From Solirubrobacter soli DSM 22325 (lineage in GTDB: Bacteria > Actinomycetota > Thermoleophilia > Solirubrobacterales > Solirubrobacteraceae), in NCBI RefSeq assembly GCF_000423665.1, contig NZ_KE384070.1, positions 36,669 to 100,668 of the forward strand: a stretch of 64,000 nt of DNA. The letters run 5' to 3'. A program made the position numbers and the translations under genes. Below, piece after piece: positions 33,963-42,074 of the stretch. The notes beneath the pieces were generated by a model. That model had not been told where the DNA came from and did no database searches. It was given only the letters and a program-made list of their open reading frames with translations. Numbering within the stretch: position 1 is the first letter of the stretch; the number at the start of each line of letters is the position of its first letter.

Positions 33963-34722
33963 ATGTTGGACGGCAAGGTGGCGATCGTCACCGGGGCGGC
34001 GATGGGCATGGGCGAGGCGACCGCACGGGTGTTCGCCAAGGCCGGGGCGCGCGTGCTCGTGAGCGACATCAACGAAGAGCTCGGCGAGGCGACCGCGGAG
34101 CGGATCCGCGCAGACGGCGGCGACGCGTCGTTCTTCCGCACCGACGTCTCGAGCGCCGCCGACGCCGAGGCCATGGTCCGCACCGCCGTCGAGCGCTACG
34201 GGCGCCTGGACTGCGCGGTCAACAACGCCGCCGTCACGCCCGACACGCACGCGATCGCCGAGCTCGACGAGCAGGAATGGGACCGCGTCCTGGGCGTCGA
34301 CCTCAAGGGCGTCGCGCTGTGCCTGAAGTACGAGATCCGTCAGCTGCTCGCGCAGGGCGAGGGTGGCTCGCTCGTCAACATCGGCTCGGTCAGCTCGCAC
34401 CGGCCGCAGCCGAACAACGCGGCGTACGTCGCGGCGAAGCACGGCGTGATCGGCCTGTCCAAGGTGGCATCGCTCGAGAACGCACCGCTGGGGATCCGCG
34501 TCAACACGGTCTGCCCGGGCGCGATCGACACGCCGATGGTCCGTCGGCGCGCTCGAGACGGTCGGCATGACCGAGGCGGAGTTCGCCCCCGTCATCAGCC
34601 TGTTGGGCCGGTTCGGCACTCCGGAGGAGGTCGCGCAGGCGAGCCTGTGGTTGTGCTCGGATCAGTCCTCGTACGTCACGGGAGCGGTGCTCGCCGTCGA
34701 CGCCGGCTACACCTCGCGCTGA
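33963..34722 (+). pseudogene. Short-chain dehydrogenase with a +1 frameshift
   Basis: The first ~194 residues are a normal SDR (AIVTGAAMGMGEATARVF, NNAAVTP, VNIGSVSS, YVAAK, CPGAIDTPMV). At about 34541-34552 (within CCGTCGGCGCGCTCG) one extra base shifts the frame: reading on in the next frame restores ALETVGMTEAEFAPVISLLG and ends AVLAVDAGYTSR with a stop at 34720-34722. In the original frame the tail is Arg-rich nonsense to 34760. Either a recent mutation or an assembly error. AGGAGAG ribosome site present. Confidence 0.8.
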
Positions 34723-34760
34723 TCCGTCGCTCGCTTGACGAGGACGTCAGGCCGCCGTAG

Positions 34761-34782
34761 ACTGAATCGAAGTAAGTTCAAG
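34761..34782. promoter_or_regulatory. Operator copy K
   Basis: ACTGAATCGAAGTAAGTTCA plus AG; the reverse complement (TTGAACTTACTTCGATTCAG) aligns with copies E and I. It lies 17 bases before the SnoaL-like ATG at 34800. Confidence 0.6.
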
Positions 34783-34799
34783 AACCCGGAGGAGAGCTC

Positions 34800-35297
34800 A
34801 TGAGCGAGACGGCCATCGACTACGACACGATCCGTGCGCTGCAGGATCGAACCGATATCGAAGAGGTGCTCTACACGTACTCGTCGGCGGTCGACTCGTT
34901 CGACAAGGCAGGGGTCCGCGGCTGCCTCGCGGACGACATCCACGCCACCTATGGCAATGCCGAGCCCGTCACCGACGCCGACACGCTGGCCAACTGGATC
35001 GCCGACGCCACGGCGACCTGCATCTGGCAGCATCACCTGCTCAACGTCTACCACGTGAGGATCGACGGCGACCAGGCGAACACGGTGTCCTACCTGACGT
35101 CCTATCAAGTCTTCGAGGAGGACCCGAAGTCCGCGGTCATCCTCGTCGCGCGCTATCACGACGTGCTGCGGCGCACCGCGGACGGCTGGAAGATCTCCGA
35201 GCGCGTGATGGAGCTGCTGTGGGGCGAGACCAAGCCGGACACGGGCTTCCTCGACGGCCTCGGCGGCCGCGGGCCGAAGGTCTGGGCGCGCAGCTGA
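34800..35297 (+). CDS. SnoaL-like (NTF2-fold) protein
   Basis: 165 residues, GGAGGAG ribosome site. ALQDRTDIEEVLYTYSSAVDSFDKAGVRGCLADDIHATYG and the HHLLNVYHVRIDGDQANTVSYL strand pair are typical of the SnoaL_4-like NTF2 cone fold, which includes ketosteroid isomerase-like and dehydratase enzymes and ring-hydroxylating dioxygenase beta-subunit relatives. It could isomerise or dehydrate a ring intermediate. Its stop overlaps the next ATG (TGATG). Confidence 0.7.
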   Translation: MSETAIDYDTIRALQDRTDIEEVLYTYSSAVDSFDKAGVRGCLADDIHATYGNAEPVTDADTLANWIADATATCIWQHHLLNVYHVRIDGDQANTVSYLTSYQVFEEDPKSAVILVARYHDVLRRTADGWKISERVMELLWGETKPDTGFLDGLGGRGPKVWARS

Positions 35298-35674
35298 TGT
35301 CCACCGTTCGCACCGCAGTGATCATGACGCTGGACAAGCAGGACCTCGACGAGGTCGTCGGGATCTTCGCGACCTTCATCAAGGACGTCCAGGAGAAGGA
35401 CTACGGCGTCCTGACCTACCACTACTTCATCGACGACGGCGACCGGCCGGCGATCCATGTCTTCGAGGAGTACGAGAGCTCGCAGGCACACCTGGATCAC
35501 TTCGCCAACATCGACATGCAGGCCGTCGGTCGCCTGATGGAGCTCGTCCAGCTCTCGGAGCCGCACTACTACGGCGAGCCGAGCGCTGAGGAGCGGGAGC
35601 TGCTCAAGGGCTTCGGCAACGTCCACTACCACCGGCCGCTGATCAGCATCGAGGAGCCGGCCAGGCAGTCATGA
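35297..35674 (+). CDS. ABM-like small protein
   Basis: 125 residues: TAVIMTLDKQDLDEVVGIFATFIKDVQEKDYGVLTYHYFIDDG then AIHVFEEYESSQAHLDHFANIDM, the strand-helix-strand with EExxSxxAHxxH of antibiotic-biosynthesis-monooxygenase-like dimers. Catalysis uncertain. Coupled to both neighbours by overlapping stop/start codons. Confidence 0.65.
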   Translation: MSTVRTAVIMTLDKQDLDEVVGIFATFIKDVQEKDYGVLTYHYFIDDGDRPAIHVFEEYESSQAHLDHFANIDMQAVGRLMELVQLSEPHYYGEPSAEERELLKGFGNVHYHRPLISIEEPARQS

Positions 35675-37242
35675 CGATCTCGACGCTGGAGTTTCAGCCG
35701 GAGGCCGAGCGCTACTACGCGCAGGGCTACTGGCAGGACGGTGATCTCTGGGACGACTTCGACGCGCGTGCGCGTGAGCACGCCGAACGCGTCGCCCTGG
35801 TCCTCGAGGACCGCGCGGTGACATACGCGGAGCTGCGCCGCGCGGCGGTCGCTCTCTCGCACCGGCTGGCCGACGCCGGCGTCGAGGCGGGGGAGGTCGT
35901 GATCCTGCTCGGCCGCCACTCGATCGAGGCCGCGGTGGCGATGCTCGGATGCCTGCATCGCGGACTCGTGCTCGCTCCGCTGCCGCCGATGTTCAACCAG
36001 ACGCAGATGGCGGCGCTCGCCGAGCAGACGAGCGCGCGGGCGATCGTGACCTTCGGTGGTGAGAAGGAGGTCGCCAAGTGCCGCGAGGTGGCGGGCGACC
36101 GCCTGCCGCTCTTGACCGTCGTGCCGGCGGACGTGGACAAGGCGCGCGAGCTCGATGACGCCCGGATGCCGCGCCACGCGGACGAGGTCGCGCTGGTCCT
36201 GCACTCGTCGGGTACGACGTCGGCGCCGAAGGGCATCGCGCACTCCTCCAACACGCTGCGCTACGCGACCCGCGGGGTCTGCTCGCGCTGGGGCCTGACG
36301 GGCGATGACATCTACCTGACCGTGGTCGAGTTCGGCTTCGTCGGCGGCCTCGTGTTCGGGTACCTGCCGGTGCTCCTGCAGGGCGCGACGGGCGTGCTGC
36401 TGAGCCGCTGGGACCCCGAGGAGGCGCTGCGGTTGATCGAGGCGCACGGCTGCACGTACGTGCTCGCGATGCCGACGCACGCGACCGACATGATCCTGGC
36501 CGCCGAGCAGACCGACCGCGACCTCTCGTCCATGCGCGTCCTCGCCGGCCCGGGCCTGTCGCCGGAGCGGCGGATGGCCATGCACCAGGCGTTCGGGACC
36601 CCGCCGCTAGGCGACTACGGGCTCTCCGAGGTCCCGGGCCATGCCGCGCACGCGCCCGACGATCCGCCCGCGAAGATCATGCGCACCGAGGGTCGCCCGT
36701 ACGACGGCACCGAGATCCGGATCGTCGGCGACGACGGCGAGCCCGTGCCCACGGGGACGGTCGGCGCGGTCGTCGTGAACGGCCCGAGCCGCTTCCTCGG
36801 CTTCCTCAACAACGACGACCTGACGCGCACGTCGCTGACATCGTGGGGGGGCTACGAGACCGGCGACCTCGGGATGCTCGACGAGGACGGTCACTTCATC
36901 TACGTGGGGCGGAGCAAGGACATCATCCGCCGCGGCGGCGTGACGATCGTGCCGGCCGAGGTCGAGCCGGTGATCCTGCGCCATCCCGCCGTCCGCGAGG
37001 TCGCGATCGTGCCGATTCCGGACGACCGCCTGGGCGAGCGCGCGTGCGCGGCGATCATCGCCCGCGACGGCTTCACGGCGCCGACGCTGTCCGAGCTGCA
37101 GGAGTTCCTCGACGCCGAGGGCGTCGCCAAGTACACCTGGCCCGAGTCCGTCGAGGTCTTCGAGCAGTTCCCGCGCACGCCTTCGCTGAAGGTCGTCAAA
37201 CGCGACCTCGTCGAGTTGGTGCAGGCGCGTGTGACGGCGTGA
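35671..37242 (+). CDS. Acyl-CoA synthetase (AMP-forming)
   Basis: 523 residues: P-loop LHSSGTTSAPKGIA, YGLSEVPG, ETGDLGMLDEDGHFIYVGRSKDIIRRGG, and C-terminal catalytic Lys in RTPSLKVVKRDL. The acid-binding pocket region (VVEFGFVGGLVFGYLPVLLQGAT) is typical of ligases for aromatic/cyclic or medium acids, but specificity is not predictable. Its ATG and stop each overlap the adjacent genes (ATGA and GTGA), so the four genes 34800-37598 form one unit. Confidence 0.87.
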   Translation: MTISTLEFQPEAERYYAQGYWQDGDLWDDFDARAREHAERVALVLEDRAVTYAELRRAAVALSHRLADAGVEAGEVVILLGRHSIEAAVAMLGCLHRGLVLAPLPPMFNQTQMAALAEQTSARAIVTFGGEKEVAKCREVAGDRLPLLTVVPADVDKARELDDARMPRHADEVALVLHSSGTTSAPKGIAHSSNTLRYATRGVCSRWGLTGDDIYLTVVEFGFVGGLVFGYLPVLLQGATGVLLSRWDPEEALRLIEAHGCTYVLAMPTHATDMILAAEQTDRDLSSMRVLAGPGLSPERRMAMHQAFGTPPLGDYGLSEVPGHAAHAPDDPPAKIMRTEGRPYDGTEIRIVGDDGEPVPTGTVGAVVVNGPSRFLGFLNNDDLTRTSLTSWGGYETGDLGMLDEDGHFIYVGRSKDIIRRGGVTIVPAEVEPVILRHPAVREVAIVPIPDDRLGERACAAIIARDGFTAPTLSELQEFLDAEGVAKYTWPESVEVFEQFPRTPSLKVVKRDLVELVQARVTA

Positions 37243-37598
37243 GCACCGCGTTGCGGCGAATGTACGCGCTCATCGACGGCCCCGAGCCTGGGCGTTGCCG
37301 GGAACTGCTCGCCGACGACCTGCGGTTCGCGATCGTCTTCTCCACCGGCGAGGTCGCCGAGGACTTCGCCGGTGGACGCGAGGCGTTCGACGCCTACCTC
37401 GCCCAGCGCGACGCACCGGCGTGGACACACCACGTGGTGAGCGAGTCGTCCGACGGCCGGGTCGAGCTCGTGCTCGGCGAGACCCGCGTCGACGGCTCGC
37501 CGCTGGCGACGTTCGTCGCGGCGGCGCGCATCAACGCCGGCGGCCTGATCGACCGCTACGTGGTGGGGCGCTCGCCCTCGGTGCTCTTCGACCTCTAG
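37239..37598 (+). CDS. SnoaL-like protein, paralogue of the gene at 48984
   Basis: 119 residues, GTG start inside the ligase stop. YALIDGPEPGRCRELLADDLRFAIVFSTGEVAEDF, WTHHVVSES, LVLGETRVDG, and IDRYVVGRSPSVLF. The protein at 48984-49364 shares DGPEP, W-H-VVS, LGETR, DRYMVGRSP in the same order. NTF2-fold; function unknown. Each copy sits beside one of the two TetR genes. Its stop overlaps the end of the convergent TetR gene by four bases. Confidence 0.65.
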   Translation: MSTALRRMYALIDGPEPGRCRELLADDLRFAIVFSTGEVAEDFAGGREAFDAYLAQRDAPAWTHHVVSESSDGRVELVLGETRVDGSPLATFVAAARINAGGLIDRYVVGRSPSVLFDL

Positions 37599-38302
37599 CT
37601 CGAGCTCTTGCGCTTCGCCGCGGGCTTGGCCTTGGCCTTCGCTTTGGCCTTCGCCTTCGGCGGTGCCTCGGACGGCAGGCCCGCGACGGCCAGGCAGCGG
37701 GAGACGAAGAACTCACGGACCTGCTCGAGCGAGAGGCTGCCGCGCGGGCGGTACCAGTGCCAGACGCTGTTGTAGAGGCCGAGGATCGCGCGGGCGAGCA
37801 GCCGCGGATCGGCCTGGGGGATCGCGCCCTGCTCCATGCCACGGGTCAGGAACGTGGCCCAGGCGAACTCGAGGTCGCGCATCTGCGAGCGGGCGAGCTG
37901 GCGCGACTCCTCCTCGCGGGTGGACGTGCGGTGCAGGCCGGCGAGCGACTGCTCGGCGACGAGCACTCGATTGCGCAGGACGTCGTGGTCGGTCAGCTCG
38001 AAGGCGGCGTTGAGCACGGCCTTGAGCGCCTCCGCGAAGTCATCGTGCTCGGCGATCGCCTTGTCGAACTTCGCGCTGTCGGCCTGGATGGCGAGCGCCT
38101 GGATCTCGTACAGGCAATGGAGCTTGGACTCGAAGTAGTGGTACAGCGCCGTCGAGCCGATGCCGACTTCCTTGGCGATGTCCGCCCACTTGGTGTACTC
38201 GTAACCGTGCTGACCGAAGTACTCGATCGCCGCGTAGATGATGTCGTCGCGCTTGCTGCGCGAGGAGCGCGGACGACGCTTCGCAGTCGTTGAGGCGGCC
38301 AA
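37595..38302 (-). CDS. TetR-family regulator 1
   Basis: 235 residues. N-terminal TetR DNA-binding domain: SKRDDIIYAAIEYFGQHG then YEYTKWADIAKEVGIGSTAL and YHYFESK, followed by an all-helical ligand domain. The C-terminus is a Lys/Ala repeat tail (PPKAKAKAKAKAKPAAKRK) not seen in regulator 2. HTH nearly identical to that of the TetR at 49432, so both may read the same operator. A GGTGACTTCACC palindrome lies 22 bases upstream (autoregulation likely). TetR regulators of this kind repress catabolic genes until an acyl-CoA or substrate binds. Confidence 0.88.
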   Translation of the reverse strand: MAASTTAKRRPRSSRSKRDDIIYAAIEYFGQHGYEYTKWADIAKEVGIGSTALYHYFESKLHCLYEIQALAIQADSAKFDKAIAEHDDFAEALKAVLNAAFELTDHDVLRNRVLVAEQSLAGLHRTSTREEESRQLARSQMRDLEFAWATFLTRGMEQGAIPQADPRLLARAILGLYNSVWHWYRPRGSLSLEQVREFFVSRCLAVAGLPSEAPPKAKAKAKAKAKPAAKRKSSS

Positions 38303-38323
38303 GGGGGAACTCGATCCTTTCTA

Positions 38324-38335
38324 GGTGACTTCACC
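38324..38335. promoter_or_regulatory. Short operator-like palindrome upstream of tetR1 (copy Q)
   Basis: GGTGACTTCACC: 5-bp arms around CT with the same TGACTTCA core as copies A, E, L, O and P, 22 bases upstream of the TetR start. Confidence 0.55.
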
Positions 38336-38382
38336 ACCACGTTACCAGCGCATTCGGCGGGTGTTGAGCCGGGAGCCGAAAA

Positions 38383-38402
38383 CTGATATGACTTCAGTTC
38401 TG
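38383..38402. promoter_or_regulatory. Operator copy L
   Basis: CTGATATGACTTCAGTTCTG, 23 bases before the flavoprotein ATG at 38426; 17 of 18 bases match copy P (TGAAATGACTTCAGTTCTG). Confidence 0.75.
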
Positions 38403-38425
38403 CGACTTGCGAAAGGAGCGCGTGG

Positions 38426-39811
38426 ATGCGCGATACCCATGATGTGATCGTCGTCGGCGGTGGGATGGCGGGGCTCTCCGCCGCCCTGGCGGCCGGCGAG
38501 GCCGGCGCGAGCGTGCTCGTGCTCGAGAGCGAGCCCGCCGTCGGCGGGTCGATGGCGCTCAGCGGCGGACTGATCTGGGGGCCCGCCACGTACGAACTGG
38601 CGCGACACTGGGTCCCGCGCGGGAACCCTGAGCTGCAGCGCATCCTGGTCGACGAGCTGGAGCCGGCGTGGAATTGGCTGGAGGCGCACGGGCTGCCGCT
38701 CGACGCGGCGGTGCCGTGTCTGAAGGACCGCATGGGCCGTGGACGGCTCATGGCGGCGGGCGGGCCCGGTGCCCGCGGGCCGTGGGCGGAGCTCCTGCAC
38801 GACGCCGTCCGGCGGGTCGGAGCCGAGGTGCTCGTCGAGGCGCGCGTGGAGACCGCGACCCCCAGCGGGGACGGCTGGACCGTGACGTACACGCGCGAGG
38901 GCACCACCCGTACCGCCCACGCCGCGTCGGTCGTCTTCTGCGGCGGCGGCTTCCAGAACTCCGAGGAGCTCGTGCGCCGCTACATCAGCCCCTGGCCCGA
39001 GGAGATGGTCGTCCGCAGCAACCGCTCCAGCGACGGGGTCGCGCTGCGCGCACTGCTGCCCCTCGGCGGGTCGGTCACCCACGGCATGCACTCCTTCTAC
39101 GGCCACACCCTCCCGTACATCCCCGGCAAGACGTGGGACAACGGCCTCGAGTTCCTCGCCGGCTCGCTGTACTTCAGCGACTACTGCTTGATCGTCAACC
39201 ACCTCGGGCTGCGCTTCACGGACGAGTCCGTCGGGTGCATCGACGAGCACAACGCCGAGCGCGGGTGCCAACAGCCCAACGGCCGCTACTACGTGATCTT
39301 CGACGAGCGCATCCGGCGCGAGCACATCGATGTGGACCTGATGGGCATCCCGGGCATCGAGGCGACGCGCGTGCCCGCGAAGGTCGAGCAGCTGCGCGAG
39401 CTCGGCGCGTCGATCGTCACCGCGACGACCCCTGCGGAACTCGCTGCCGCCATGGACGCCGAGTTCGGCGTCCCGGCCGCGAACGTGGCCGACACCCTGC
39501 GCACCTTCAACGCCACGTCCGACCCGATCGGCGAGCTCGATCCGCCCCGCCGCCGCGACCACGCGCCGATCGAGGAGGCTCCCCTGCGCGCGATCGCCTG
39601 CGTCGCCGGGATCACCTACACGATGGGTGGCCTGGCCGTGGAGGACGACATGCGCGTGCTCGACGGTGCCTATGCCGCCGGCGCCGACGCGGGCAACGTC
39701 TTCGAGGACGTCTACGGCGGGGGCCTCGGCTGGGCCGCCGTCTCGGGCCGGCGCGCCGGCCGCGCCGCCGCCACCCACGCGCAGTCGCGCGTGAGCGTCA
39801 CCGCCGCGTAG
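38426..39811 (+). CDS. FAD-dependent dehydrogenase (3-ketosteroid dehydrogenase/fumarate reductase superfamily)
   Basis: 461 residues: HDVIVVGGGMAGLSAALAAGEAGASVLVLES, GGSMALSGGLIWGP, VVFCGGGFQNSEEL, and C-terminal AGADAGNVFEDVYGGGLGWAAVSGRRAG. The C-terminal loop resembles that of the protein at 16109 rather than a true KstD. GAAAGGAG ribosome site. Monocistronic, between operator L and a hairpin at 39849. Substrate unknown; probably another ring dehydrogenation/reduction step. Confidence 0.8.
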   Translation: MRDTHDVIVVGGGMAGLSAALAAGEAGASVLVLESEPAVGGSMALSGGLIWGPATYELARHWVPRGNPELQRILVDELEPAWNWLEAHGLPLDAAVPCLKDRMGRGRLMAAGGPGARGPWAELLHDAVRRVGAEVLVEARVETATPSGDGWTVTYTREGTTRTAHAASVVFCGGGFQNSEELVRRYISPWPEEMVVRSNRSSDGVALRALLPLGGSVTHGMHSFYGHTLPYIPGKTWDNGLEFLAGSLYFSDYCLIVNHLGLRFTDESVGCIDEHNAERGCQQPNGRYYVIFDERIRREHIDVDLMGIPGIEATRVPAKVEQLRELGASIVTATTPAELAAAMDAEFGVPAANVADTLRTFNATSDPIGELDPPRRRDHAPIEEAPLRAIACVAGITYTMGGLAVEDDMRVLDGAYAAGADAGNVFEDVYGGGLGWAAVSGRRAGRAAATHAQSRVSVTAA

Positions 39812-39848
39812 CGGGCGGGCGGCGCGGCCACACGGGCCGCGCCGCGCA

Positions 39849-39877
39849 AACCTAAAGGGGCCTGACCCCTTTAGGTT
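39849..39877. terminator. Convergent terminator overlapping the mftD stop
   Basis: 12-bp perfect stem AACCTAAAGGGG / CCCCTTTAGGTT, loop CCTGA. The right arm covers the TAA (39871-39873) of the mftD-like gene; the left arm follows the flavoprotein gene by 37 bases. Confidence 0.8.
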
Positions 39878-41064
39878 CGGGTGGCCAGCTCGGCGTCGCC
39901 GAGGCGGCGTTCGAACGCGGAGGGGATCAGCAGGTCGGCCGGTCCGAGCTCGTGGATCGAGGAGCGCGCGAGACCCATCAGGGCGGAGTCGATGCCACTG
40001 CGCAGGATGTCGAGGACGTTCTCGACGCCGGCCTGGCCGTTGGCCGCGAGCCCCCACAGGTACGCGCGGCCGATCATCACGGCGCGGGCCCCGAGCGCGA
40101 GTGCCTTCACGACGTCGCTGCCGCGGCGGATCCCGCCGTCGAGCAGGACCTCGATGTCGCTGCCGACCGCGTTGGCGATCGCCGGCAGGGCGCGGATGGA
40201 GGCGGGTGTGCCGTCGAGGTTGTTGCCGCCGTGGTTGGACACCGAGATCGCGTCGAAACCGGCTTGGACCGCCCGGCGTGCGTCGTCGACGCGCATGACG
40301 CCTTTGAGCATCAGTGGGCCGTCCCACCGCTCGCGCAGCCAGCCCAGGTCGTCCCAGGTCGGCAGCGGTGTCTGCATCCACTCGCCGTAGACGTCGAAGA
40401 ACGTTCGCGCGGGCTCGCCGAGCACGCCCATGTTCGGGACGGTGAGCTCGGGGATGCCGCCGGTCTTCGCCCACGACGCGAGCCAGCGGGGCCGGGTCAT
40501 GACCTGGGGTGCGAACTTCAGCATCGTCTTGAGGTCGAGCTGGTCCGGGATCGCGGGGCTGCCCCAGTCCCGGCTGTGGGAGAACGACCAATCCAGCGTC
40601 AGGATCAGCCCGACGGCGCCGGCCTCGCGGGCGCGTCGCACGCGCCCGAGGATCTGCTCGCGCGTGCCCGCCCAATAGAGCTGGAAGAACGTCGACGCGT
40701 TCGCGGCGACGACGGCCTCGACGGGCTTGGAGGCGAACGAGCTCAGCCCCATCGCCACTCCGCGCGCGGCGGCCGCACGCGCGACCGCGACCTCGCCCTC
40801 CGGATCGACGGCCTGCACGCCCGTGGGGGAGATCAGCACGGGCATCGACACCTGCTGGCCCATCACGCTCGTCGACAGGTCGCGGGCGTCGCTCAAGCCG
40901 GCGACGTGCGGCGCGAAGGCCAGTTCGTCGAACGCCTCGACGTTGTCCGTGAGCGTCAGCCCGCGCTCGGATCCCGCTCGGATCGCCATGTACACCGAGT
41001 CCGGGAGCCGCTTCTTGGCACGTCTGTCCGCCTCGGCCACCGACTCGAACCATGCGCCGGCCAT
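39871..41064 (-). CDS. mftD: MftD-like FMN enzyme (pre-mycofactocin synthase, LldD family)
   Basis: 397 residues of the FMN-dependent alpha-hydroxy-acid oxidase family. The N-terminus WFESVAEADRRAKKRLPDSV, LPVISPTGVQAVDPEGEVA-type loop, FASKPVEAVVAAN, LDWSFSHSRDWGSP, SNHGGNNLDGTPASIRALP (catalytic His278) and DGGIRRGSDVVKALALGARA match mycobacterial MftD throughout. MftD oxidatively deaminates the mycofactocin precursor to the redox-active form. No other mft gene is in the window, so either it matures mycofactocin made elsewhere or it is a paralogue with another hydroxy-acid substrate. Last gene of the operator M unit. Confidence 0.82.
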   Translation of the reverse strand: MAGAWFESVAEADRRAKKRLPDSVYMAIRAGSERGLTLTDNVEAFDELAFAPHVAGLSDARDLSTSVMGQQVSMPVLISPTGVQAVDPEGEVAVARAAAARGVAMGLSSFASKPVEAVVAANASTFFQLYWAGTREQILGRVRRAREAGAVGLILTLDWSFSHSRDWGSPAIPDQLDLKTMLKFAPQVMTRPRWLASWAKTGGIPELTVPNMGVLGEPARTFFDVYGEWMQTPLPTWDDLGWLRERWDGPLMLKGVMRVDDARRAVQAGFDAISVSNHGGNNLDGTPASIRALPAIANAVGSDIEVLLDGGIRRGSDVVKALALGARAVMIGRAYLWGLAANGQAGVENVLDILRSGIDSALMGLARSSIHELGPADLLIPSAFERRLGDAELATRT

Positions 41065-42074
41065 CAGACCCGCACCAGCGTCTTTCCGGTGGTGTCGCCG
41101 TTGAGCATGCGGATCAGTGCCTCGGGTGCGTTCTCGAGTCCGTCGACGATCGTCTCGCGGTAGACGAGCCGGCCGTCGTTGAGGTAGCCGGCGAGCTCGC
41201 GCTGAGCTTCCGGGAAGCGATGGAGGTACGCGCTGGCGCGAAAGCCGCGCAGCGTGAGGTTGTTGGCGACCGCCTGGAAGAGGTTGCTCGGGCCGGGCAC
41301 CGGCTCCGTGCTCTCATACTCGGAGATCGCGCCGCACATCGCGATCCGGCCCCACGGCCGCATCCGCGCGAGCGCGGCCTGCAGGTGATCGCCGCCGACA
41401 GCGTCGAAGTAGACGTCGAGGCCGTCGGGAAGCGCGTCGAAGCCGTCGTGGTAGTCGAAGGCGGCGTCGAGCCCAAGCTCGTCGAGCAGGTGGCGGACCT
41501 TCGCCGGCGAGCCGGCGCTGCCGATCACGGTGTGGCCGCGCAGCTTGGCGATCTGTGCCGCGAGGCTGCCCACGGCGCCGGCCGCGGCTGAGACCCAGAC
41601 GATGTCACCCTCGCGCAACTCGGCGGCGTCGATCAGCCCGACCCAGGCGGTGAGCGCCATGTTCCCGACGGCGCCGAGGAACTTCTCGGGCGACGCGAGC
41701 GAGGTGTCGATGTGCGCGAGCGTGCCGACGCCGCCCAACGAGGGCCGGCCCGCCTCGACCACGGCGTAGTCGCGCCACCCCCACGCGTGCGTCACCGCGT
41801 CGCCGGGCGCGAAGCCCTCCGCGCGCGACTCGACGACCTCGCCGACCGTCAGGATCTCATCCATCGCGGCATGGAGCGGGAACGAATTGAAGTAGCCCGC
41901 CGGGCCGCTCTCGCGCAGCCGTAGACGCATGCCCGGGTCACACGAGGTGAACAGGTTGCGGACGAGCACCTCGCCCTCGGCCGGCGCGGGGAGATCGACC
42001 TCCGCGACACGGAAGTGCTCCGGGCCGACCGGACCTTGCGGGTACTCGATCAGCTGGACCTGGCGCGCGGTCAT
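41064..42074 (-). CDS. Zinc-independent medium-chain reductase (PTGR/curcumin reductase-like)
   Basis: 336 residues from the ATG at 42072-42074, which overlaps the upstream stop (ATGA). Leading TARQVQLIEYPQGPVGPEHFRVAEV, ligand loop SCDPGMRLRLRE, and cofactor motif VSAAAGAVGSLAAQIAKLRGHTVIGSAGS (AxxGxVG) with no zinc cysteines. Members reduce carbon-carbon double bonds of enones with NADPH. Here it may reduce an enone or enoyl intermediate. One-base overlap with mftD. Confidence 0.83.
   Translation of the reverse strand: MTARQVQLIEYPQGPVGPEHFRVAEVDLPAPAEGEVLVRNLFTSCDPGMRLRLRESGPAGYFNSFPLHAAMDEILTVGEVVESRAEGFAPGDAVTHAWGWRDYAVVEAGRPSLGGVGTLAHIDTSLASPEKFLGAVGNMALTAWVGLIDAAELREGDIVWVSAAAGAVGSLAAQIAKLRGHTVIGSAGSPAKVRHLLDELGLDAAFDYHDGFDALPDGLDVYFDAVGGDHLQAALARMRPWGRIAMCGAISEYESTEPVPGPSNLFQAVANNLTLRGFRASAYLHRFPEAQRELAGYLNDGRLVYRETIVDGLENAPEALIRMLNGDTTGKTLVRV

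Noticed and set aside
38426..39811. Calling the three flavoproteins true steroid dehydrogenases
   Set aside because: Only the one at 32192 keeps the KstD-like TYxGAGG loop; the others fit only the broad superfamily.
38342..41053. 903-codon open frame on the minus strand
   Set aside because: Shadow of the flavoprotein and mftD genes in another frame; low-complexity Arg/Ala composition.
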